Source: Patescibacteria group bacterium (GTDB taxonomy: Bacteria > Patescibacteriota > Doudnabacteria > UBA920). Taken from it: DNA of 17,606 nt. Positions 13,103 to 17,606 of this stretch are shown here, in pieces. The translations under genes were made by a program, and so were the position numbers. Position 1 is the first letter of the stretch, and each line of letters begins with the position of its first letter. The stretch covers positions 1 to 17,606 of the forward strand of contig JAMCYA010000031.1 of NCBI GenBank assembly GCA_023473845.1, read 5' to 3'. The notes beneath the pieces were generated by a model. It had not been told where the DNA came from. It made no database searches and saw only the letters and a list, made by a program, of their open reading frames with translations.

Positions 13103-14434
13103 TTACTGTTTTTGGAAAATTGCGATTTCTCTTGCCACAATCTGATCCTTGCGGTCATAAATGGCAGTATTTCTAGCAGTAAGCTTGAGAAATTTTAGCT
13201 TTTTGGCCAAAACTGGAGAAATCAAATCTATACAATTATAGCCTAAATCCTTGGCCCAGTCAAGGCTGGGCAGGGTGTCGTATTCGTCCTTGCCGCGGCG
13301 GTATGCAGGGATACAAATAACAATGCGGCCGCCCGCGGGGAGAATTTTTAGAAATTCCTTAAAGGTTTCCCGGTAAAGGGTTTGTAAATCGCTAAAATTG
13401 GCGTCAATCTCGCTTTTTTTGGGGTAGGTCGAGTAAATGGGGCCAAGCGTGGATTCGCTCACAATAGAGTTGATTTTTTGGGTTTCCAGCAGCTTATGGA
13501 TATGCCTCGCATCTGCAGTTTCAAAATGGTATTTGCCCGGCGCGATTTTGTAGCGGTTTCTGAACCATTCCAGGTTTTGCTCGCTGCCCTTTATGGCTTG
13601 CTTGTTAATATCAGAACCTAGCATGCGGTAGCCCAAAAGCAGGCCTTCTTGGACCATGGTGCCAATGCCGCAAAAAGGGTCGAGCAGGGTTTCCCCGGCT
13701 TTCGCGCCCGAAAGGTTGAGCATGATTTGGGCAACCTTGGGCGGAATCATGCCCTGCTTTTCGTCGCGGGCTGGCCGTTGGTAGTCGCGGCGGCCGTAGT
13801 CCTCAAAATCCTGTACTGTTAGGGTTTTGGCCGTGTATACGACTTCTTTGCCTGCCAGGATGCAGATTTCCGCGCCCTTTTGCAGCAGCAGATTTTTGGT
13901 CACCACCACGGAAGCCAGGGCAAGCGAGTTGTATTCAGGCAGTACGAGCCGGACACTGTAATCGCTTTCCGTTAAAGTTTTTTTTGCCATCATGCCAATC
14001 CGTTTTGGCTCCGTAAAAATGCTTATTTGCGGATTTTTTTCCGAGGCGTTCGGCGAGGGTCGCCTGGCCAATTCCGGATCCAGCAGGTAAATGCTTAGCC
14101 CGATTTGAATTTTGCCTTTATACTCTTTTAAAAACTGTTTTCTTAAGGTGCTGGGCCGGAAGTAGTGCTTTAGGGCAAAATTAACCGAGTCCTGAGGCCG
14201 TTTTTTTATCGTGTCCACAATTTGCAAAATCTTTATGGAGCCGCCGAGCCGTTTTTGCAGGATCTCGGCTTTCAGGGGAGCAGGCGTTTCGACAACCAGC
14301 ACTTCCTCGGACGCCTCGATGATTTTTACCGGGTCACCGTTAAGGTTTAAAGCCGGGTCGGCTTTTTCCAAAACCGCAATCAGTTCCGCAAGCGAGAGGG
14401 TGTAGACTCTTCCCAGGACAAAGGCATATTGCAT
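13103..14434 (-). CDS. Trm11/TrmG10-like RNA (guanine-N2) methyltransferase family protein
   Basis: A 443-residue protein with a THUMP-like N-terminal half (starts YAFVLGRVYTLSLAEL) and a Rossmann methyltransferase C-terminal half. The linker contains RRDYQRPARDEKQGMIPPKVAQIML (216-239). SAM-binding motif I is DPFCGIGT (252-259), followed by an acidic GSDIN (Asp275) and TADAR (Asp308). The catalytic motif IV, normally (D/N)PPY, is replaced by SESTLGPIY (326-334). The closest known activity is methylation of tRNA guanosine 10, but the altered motif IV makes substrate and activity uncertain. It is upstream of rpmA on the same strand, a plausible translation-related pairing. Confidence 0.8.
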   Translation of the reverse strand: MQYAFVLGRVYTLSLAELIAVLEKADPALNLNGDPVKIIEASEEVLVVETPAPLKAEILQKRLGGSIKILQIVDTIKKRPQDSVNFALKHYFRPSTLRKQFLKEYKGKIQIGLSIYLLDPELARRPSPNASEKNPQISIFTEPKRIGMMAKKTLTESDYSVRLVLPEYNSLALASVVVTKNLLLQKGAEICILAGKEVVYTAKTLTVQDFEDYGRRDYQRPARDEKQGMIPPKVAQIMLNLSGAKAGETLLDPFCGIGTMVQEGLLLGYRMLGSDINKQAIKGSEQNLEWFRNRYKIAPGKYHFETADARHIHKLLETQKINSIVSESTLGPIYSTYPKKSEIDANFSDLQTLYRETFKEFLKILPAGGRIVICIPAYRRGKDEYDTLPSLDWAKDLGYNCIDLISPVLAKKLKFLKLTARNTAIYDRKDQIVAREIAIFQKQ

Positions 14435-14452
14435 GGTAATTTTACCGCAAAG

Positions 14453-14461
14453 TGTTAAGAT
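14453..14461 (+). promoter_or_regulatory. Extended -10 element giving a leaderless start
   Basis: TGT followed by TAAGAT (14456-14461) ends 7 bases before the ATG at 14469, as at 5097 and 5188. No clear -35 is visible, and the element is squeezed into a 34-base divergent gap. Confidence 0.5.
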
Positions 14462-14468
14462 TAAAGAA

Positions 14469-14870
14469 ATGAAAAACTACGCAGAAATAAAAAAAGTAAT
14501 TTCGGAAAATCGTACAAATTTGATTTTAGGCATTGGCTACTTGCTGGTCTTTTTGCTGGGTTTTGGCACGGGTCGGTATGACCAGGAATGGCAGAAACAC
14601 GTGCAAAGATTACAAAATAATTATAACACAAAATTTAACAATTTGCAAAAAGAAACACAGGCAATTCCGGCCGAAGAGGGGATTCTACCCGCTAAAAATT
14701 TTCAAACCGCCAGTTCGGGGCCGTGTATAATTAAGGGCAATATTTCTTCCCAGGGGAGGAAGCTTTACCATGTGCCCGGAGGCAGTTTTTATGAACGCGT
14801 AAACCCGGAACAGTGTTTTGCCACTGAAGGCGAGGCGCAAGCGGCCGGATTTATAAAATCCAGCCGGTAG
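14469..14870 (+). CDS. Small membrane-anchored protein with C-terminal 'IKGN...YHVPGG' module
   Basis: A 133-residue protein. A cytoplasmic helix (1-16), one transmembrane segment (about 17-34) and a short coiled stretch (about 38-62) precede a C-terminal module, C86-IIKGNISSQGRKLYHVPGGS...C116-FATEGEAQAAGF. This module resembles the small domain at the C-terminus of many thermonuclease-like and secreted bacterial proteins (IKGNI..G.kiYH.PG...Y......C...EeeA.aaG). The two cysteines could pair. Function is unknown; it may bind metal or the cell wall. An upstream ATG at 14433 is rejected because it lies before the -10 element and overlaps the divergent gene. Confidence 0.75.
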   Translation: MKNYAEIKKVISENRTNLILGIGYLLVFLLGFGTGRYDQEWQKHVQRLQNNYNTKFNNLQKETQAIPAEEGILPAKNFQTASSGPCIIKGNISSQGRKLYHVPGGSFYERVNPEQCFATEGEAQAAGFIKSSR

Positions 14871-14895
14871 CTCGCGCAGGTTTTCTTTCCAATTT

Positions 14896-14918
14896 ACCTT
14901 ATGGCCATAAGGTTTTTT
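14896..14918 (+). terminator. Intrinsic terminator after the small membrane protein
   Basis: Palindromic stem ACCTTATGG/CCATAAGGT (14896-14913) followed by a T run to 14918, located 25 bases after the stop codon. Confidence 0.8.
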
Positions 14919-14931
14919 GGGTTTGATTCTG

Positions 14932-14960
14932 TTGACAAAGCGCCTCTGCTCCTGTAAACT
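14932..14960 (+). promoter_or_regulatory. Consensus promoter of the structured RNA
   Basis: TTGACA (14932-14937), exactly 17 bases, then TAAACT (14955-14960). The expected transcription start is near 14967-14968. This is one of the two best promoters in the window, and no convincing coding frame follows within 450 bases. Confidence 0.82.
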
Positions 14961-14967
14961 TGCAGCT

Positions 14968-15386
14968 ACGCATAAAAGGTAAAAAAGTGGATGGGGCCCT
15001 ACGGGTTTCTAACATCAAGCCCGCGCAAGAATGCAGCTGCGCTTGACGGGACACTCCCTAGACCGCAGGCAGACAGCCTGGGCCCCTTAGTTTTTTACTT
15101 TCCCCGTGGCTTGAAGAGGCTGCTTTAAAGGGCTCGGCTCTTCTAAAGACAGTGCCCGCCACGGAAGGCGGCGAAGGAGGAAAATTTGGACCTGTTCTGT
15201 AATGCTGGAGCGGCTGGGGTACATTGGGTACCGCAAGAGGCATTATGGAAAATCCGGGCAATGGCTTGTTCCGGAAAGAAGCCGTATCTGACTCAGGCAG
15301 CTGTTGTTATTTGCCGCCGAGACAGGCTTCGCAGGCCCTCCTTCGCCGCTGCGCCCCAAGCTGTTTTTTGGTGGCGCAGCTTTTTT
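14968..15386 (+). ncRNA. Structured non-coding RNA, about 420 nt, family not identified
   Basis: Lies between a consensus promoter and an intrinsic terminator with no plausible gene inside. Three consecutive helical domains are visible. Domain 1 pairs 14976-14986 with 15091-15101 and GGGGCCC (14993-14999) with GGGCCCC (15080-15086). Domain 2 pairs CCGTGGC (15104-15110) with GCCACGG (15158-15164), enclosing GAAGAG/CTCTTC (15113-15118/15138-15143). Domain 3 is closed by a perfect 13-bp helix (15168-15180 with 15337-15349) and holds an 11-bp hairpin (15195-15205/15240-15250) topped by GGTAC/GTACC. The length suits RNase P RNA or tmRNA, but I find neither the paired P RNA core motifs nor a tRNA-like end with CCA. 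Domain 1 ends in TTAGTTTTTT after a GC stem and might be a separate ~135-nt RNA. Confidence 0.62.
15348..15386 (+). terminator. Terminator of the structured RNA
   Basis: GCTGCGCC (15348-15355) pairs with GGCGCAGC (15373-15380), followed by TTTTTT. An alternative AAGCTG/CAGCTT stem lies within. The left arm touches the 3' strand of the 13-bp domain-3 helix. Confidence 0.85.
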
Positions 15387-15401
15387 ATTTTTGGGTATGT
15401 G

Positions 15402-15410
15402 TGTTATAAT
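15402..15410 (+). promoter_or_regulatory. Extended -10 promoter for the cysteine desulfurase gene
   Basis: TGT followed by a perfect TATAAT (15405-15410), 13 bases before the ATG at 15424. The -35 region falls in the T run of the preceding terminator and is poor. The leader would be only about 6-7 bases. Confidence 0.65.
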
Positions 15411-15423
15411 CACCACGATTTAT

Positions 15424-16644
15424 ATGCAATCAAGGGCTAGACAAACAACGAAAATCTTTTATTTTGATTACGCCGCGGCTACGCCTGTAAGTGCGCAGGT
15501 GGAACGCGCCATGCGCCCGTATTTGGGCCGGGTATACGGCAACCCATCCAGCTTGCATTGGCAAGGCCAGAAAGCCAGACAGGCCCTAGAAGATTCCAGA
15601 AAACAGGTTGCGGAGGTTCTGGCTGCCCGGCAAGAAGAGATTGTTTTTACGGCCGGAGGCACGGAGAGTTGCAATTTGGCAATTTTGGGTTTTGCCAAAG
15701 CTCTGGCAGGACGGAAAGCGCATTTCATTACTTCGGCGATTGAACACCCTGCGGTGTTAAAACCTTTTGCCGAGCTTGAAAAAAAGGGGTATGCCGTAAC
15801 CTATTTAAAAACCAGCGCCGAAGGCCTGGTCTCTGTCAGGGAGCTTGCCAAGGCGATTCGTCCGGAAACCGCATTGGTGTCAATAATGTTTGCTAATAAT
15901 GAAATCGGAGCCTTGCAGCCCATTGCCGAAATCGGAAAATTTCTTTTCAAAATAAATTTTGAAAGAAGCAAGCGGAAGCATGGAAGGATTTATTTTCACA
16001 CTGACGCCTGTCAGGCAGCGGGGTTTTACGACCTCTCCGTCAACCGTTTAAACGTAGACCTCCTCACTTTAAACGGCGGCAAAATTTACGGGCCGAAACA
16101 GTCCGGAGTTTTGTATGCCAAAATTGGCACTCCGCTTTTTCCACTGCTCCTGGGAGGCGGCCAGGAAAGGGGGCTTAGGAGCGGGACGGAAAACGTGGCT
16201 GCGGCGGTCGGCTTAGCCAAAGCTCTGTCCCTGGCCCGGGCAAGCCGTAAAACAGAATCAGTCCGGCTGGCCGCTTTGCGCGATTTTTTGGCCAAGTCTT
16301 TAGCCCGGCGCGTTCCAGAAATTATCTTAAACGGGCCGCAGCTTAATTCAGGACTGCGCTTGCCTAATAATTTAAACCTAACAGTCCCGGGTGTGGAAGG
16401 CGAGGCCTTGTTGTTGTACCTGGACGCATATGGTATTTGTGTTTCCACGGGCAGTGCCTGCAGTTCCAATGAAAACCAACCTTCCCATGTGCTTAGGGCC
16501 ATCGGTGTTCCTAGCCGGCTGGTTAAGAGTAATCTCCGTATTACTTTAGGCTCTGGGACCAGCAGGGCTGCAATCGGCCATTTGGTCAAAATTTTTCCTC
16601 GGGTCGTGCGGTCCCTAAAAACAGTTGTAAATCAGGTAAAATAA
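15424..16644 (+). CDS. Cysteine desulfurase (NifS/IscS family)
   Basis: A PLP enzyme that takes sulfur from cysteine for Fe-S clusters or tRNA thiolation. The 406-residue protein opens FDYAAATPV and has GNPSSLHWQG (39-48), TAGGTESCN (76-84), His108 in SAIEHPA, HTDACQAAG (192-200), the PLP Lys220 in NGGKIYGPK and the catalytic Cys346 in STGSACSS. GGK replaces the common (S/G)HK next to the PLP lysine. The reading frame opens upstream at 15304, but that part lies in the terminator and before the promoter, so the Met at 15424 is chosen. No iscU, mnmA or thiI neighbour is in the window, so its sulfur acceptor is unknown. Confidence 0.95.
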   Translation: MQSRARQTTKIFYFDYAAATPVSAQVERAMRPYLGRVYGNPSSLHWQGQKARQALEDSRKQVAEVLAARQEEIVFTAGGTESCNLAILGFAKALAGRKAHFITSAIEHPAVLKPFAELEKKGYAVTYLKTSAEGLVSVRELAKAIRPETALVSIMFANNEIGALQPIAEIGKFLFKINFERSKRKHGRIYFHTDACQAAGFYDLSVNRLNVDLLTLNGGKIYGPKQSGVLYAKIGTPLFPLLLGGGQERGLRSGTENVAAAVGLAKALSLARASRKTESVRLAALRDFLAKSLARRVPEIILNGPQLNSGLRLPNNLNLTVPGVEGEALLLYLDAYGICVSTGSACSSNENQPSHVLRAIGVPSRLVKSNLRITLGSGTSRAAIGHLVKIFPRVVRSLKTVVNQVK

Positions 16645-16940
16645 ACAAGCCTTCCTTTTTATTTTGTACGTCCAGAAGTAGCAGCACAATGTTTTATGTT
16701 GCAGGCGGGGGAGTTTGTGAATGTGTTTTTAGGTTTAGTAAAGTAATTTTCAATCAAAAAACCAGGTCACCGAAGCTAAAAGGTGGTCCTGGTTTTTTGA
16801 TTTCAATTTCATTTTCTGCCGCGCTTTCTCCCAACTTTACTTTTGGAGCAGCCTAGCACATAGTGGTTTATTTAAAAGGGGGTGGTGTTTTGGGTGGATC
16901 CGCTATGTCGCACAATGTATCTTATGCGACATAGTATACA
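16645..16940. other. Convergent intergenic region, about 296 bases
   Basis: Holds the bidirectional terminator and the dif-like palindrome listed separately. A 55-codon ATG frame from about 16692 runs through the terminator and does not look genuine. No tRNA or other gene is seen. Confidence 0.6.
16752..16802. terminator. Bidirectional terminator between nifS-like gene and pilin-like fusion
   Basis: A 15-bp stem (16752-16766 with 16788-16802; ends AATCAAAAAA/TTTTTTGATT, core CCAGG/CCTGG) extended inward by CACC/GGTG. A6 on one side and T6 on the other make it work for both converging genes. Confidence 0.9.
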
Positions 16941-16946
16941 CTATGT
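16903..16946. repeat. dif-like palindrome (candidate XerCD site) with an overlapping second inverted repeat
   Basis: Perfect 10-bp arms CTATGTCGCA (16903-16912) and TGCGACATAG (16925-16934). Read as Xer arms with a 6-base centre, 16905-16932 is ATGTCGCACAA / TGTATC / TTATGCGACAT. By my hand alignment to E. coli dif this matches 19 of 28 bases, including 5 of 6 in the centre and 8 of 11 in the XerD arm. A second stem ACATAGT/ACTATGT (16929-16946) reuses the right arm and overlaps the stop codon of the minus-strand gene. Confidence 0.5.
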
Positions 16947-17606
16947 TCTAACTATATCCCAGTGATCAGACTCTTTTGCGTAGATTGCGCCAGTTGGAGA
17001 TTGGTATTGCATGGCATTATCCCCGCCTCTGGGACCAATATTTTTAAAATTGGTGGTAATGTATGTGTCTAGTTGTGAGTTTAGGCTTAGATCCAGTTTA
17101 TAGCCGTTGCCGTGGCTGTAGGTGCCGGTTGTTGAGTGTCCGGGTTCAGTTCCGCCCGTAATGGTCACGCTGCAGTTGCATTTTTGTTTAAGATTGACGA
17201 CTTCTTGGGCTATGCCTGATTGGAGCCCTTGTAGCATGGTTTTAGGCGGCTGAGCATTAACGGAAACGCCGTTGGTCTGAAAATAGTTGCGGGCGGTTTG
17301 TTCGCTCATGCCGTTGGTGGGCCCGCTGCCATCCGGCGTGGTTGTGCCCGTGCCGGCCGGGATGACTACCGGAGGTATGTTATTCCAGCCCGTAGTATCG
17401 AGCTGTACGCTGGGTGGCTGAATGGATTTGAATTTAATCAGGTCAGGATTAATGGCTTTGAGCAACACGTAGCCGCCCAGTAAAATGACCATGGCCGTAA
17501 TGCTGCTGACCAATATATCCTTTGCTTTGTCCACCGATTCCTGATTGCCGTCGGCTGACATATAAATATATCCGGCCACCACTACGAAAAATACGGCTAT
17601 GGTGCC
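16941..17606 (-). CDS. VirB2/TrbC-like membrane segment fused to M15-like peptidase domain (5' end beyond window)
   Basis: The frame stays open to the window edge, so the N-terminus is missing; a GTG at 17580-17582 is only an internal codon. Numbering from it: the end of one hydrophobic segment and GYIYMSADGNQESVDKAKDI are followed by a second transmembrane helix (about 24-42). This is the pattern of small pilin-like VirB2/TrbC proteins of CPR bacteria. A Pro/Thr/Gly-rich linker (about 56-92) leads to a C-terminal domain with SHGNGYKLD (His157, Asp164) and ESDHWDI (His207). This fits the M15 peptidase zinc pattern SxHxxGxxxD...ExxH, so a peptidoglycan-cutting D,D- or L,D-peptidase-like role outside the membrane is inferred. 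Confidence 0.7.
   Translation of the reverse strand, partial: GTIAVFFVVVAGYIYMSADGNQESVDKAKDILVSSITAMVILLGGYVLLKAINPDLIKFKSIQPPSVQLDTTGWNNIPPVVIPAGTGTTTPDGSGPTNGMSEQTARNYFQTNGVSVNAQPPKTMLQGLQSGIAQEVVNLKQKCNCSVTITGGTEPGHSTTGTYSHGNGYKLDLSLNSQLDTYITTNFKNIGPRGGDNAMQYQSPTGAIYAKESDHWDIVRT

Noticed and set aside
14435..14468. Promoter for the minus-strand methyltransferase (TAAAAT four bases before its ATG)
   Set aside because: The spacing is too short for a start at the ATG and no -35 is visible.
15225..15240. T-box antiterminator, from TTGGGTACCGC resembling GGTGGTACCGCG
   Set aside because: One base out of register, lies in the middle of a larger fold with no terminator directly after it, and no aminoacyl-tRNA gene follows.
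15260..15285. SRP RNA helix 8, from TTCCGGAAAGAAGCC
   Set aside because: The invariant GGAAGGAAGCAGC core is not present; the segment is better explained as a simple GGCTT/AAGCC hairpin.
14968..15386. RNase P RNA, suggested by GGAGGAAAATTTGGACC near 15176 and GGAAAATCCGGGC near 15247
   Set aside because: Both resemble conserved region I, but no downstream partner (CCGGCUUA type) exists to form helix P4, and the second would leave too little sequence before the terminator.
14968..15386. tmRNA
   Set aside because: No tRNA-like acceptor ends, no T-arm GGTTCRANTCC, no CCA and no tag frame ending in Ala-Ala.
15186..15440. 84-codon ATG frame on the plus strand
   Set aside because: Runs through the structured RNA and its terminator and has no family-like sequence.
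16692..16859. 55-codon ATG frame after the cysteine desulfurase
   Set aside because: Passes through the bidirectional terminator and has low-complexity, non-protein-like composition.

Overview
The window looks like part of a small-genome bacterium of the Candidate Phyla Radiation (Patescibacteria), probably Parcubacteria-like. The reasons are dense packing with gaps of a few bases, few Shine-Dalgarno sites, the family flavours of ThyA, CTP synthase and NifS, a small membrane protein with a C-terminal 'IKGN...YHVPGG' module, and a VirB2-like membrane segment fused to a peptidase-like domain. bL9 is present, and as I recall some other CPR lineages lack it. TGA is used as a stop and an intact release factor 2 gene is present, so the standard bacterial code applies. 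The lineage is an inference.

Layout. 1-711: dcd (dCTP deaminase), whose first 173 bases are rearranged. The true start codon, N-terminus and promoter lie on the opposite strand between 33-bp inverted repeats. 844-5097, minus strand: a tight seven-gene nucleotide operon (HD-domain nucleotidase, CYTH protein, thyA, Nudix, nucleoside deoxyribosyltransferase-like, HAD hydrolase, folA). 5098-6878, plus strand: a divergent unit with a P-loop NMP-kinase-like protein, tmk and an unknown gene. 6937-9728: prfB, ftsE, ftsX. 9725-11031: a strong promoter, a structured leader with a possible leader ORF, rplI and a membrane-anchored unknown protein. 11063-12763: pyrG. 12806-14434, minus: rpmA and a Trm11/THUMP-like methyltransferase. 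14469-14870: a small membrane protein. 14932-15386: a structured non-coding RNA of about 420 nt with its own consensus promoter and terminator, which I could not assign to a family. 15424-16644: a NifS/IscS cysteine desulfurase. 16645-16940: a convergent intergenic region with a bidirectional terminator and a dif-like palindrome. 16941-17606, minus: a pilin-like/M15-peptidase-like fusion cut by the window edge.

How the genes work together. Dcd (dCTP to dUTP, or to dUMP if bifunctional), ThyA (dUMP to dTMP), FolA (recycling dihydrofolate from ThyA) and Tmk (dTMP to dTDP) form a nearly complete thymidine-nucleotide branch. PyrG supplies CTP. The HD, Nudix, deoxyribosyltransferase-like, HAD and CYTH proteins probably do salvage or pool cleaning around it. 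The rest is translation (RF2, bL9, bL27, an RNA methyltransferase), cell division (FtsEX) and sulfur transfer.

The most notable observations are the inverted 5' end of dcd (an invertible promoter switch or a fold-back assembly artifact), the unidentified structured RNA, the dif-like site, and the leader ORF overlapping hairpins in front of rplI.
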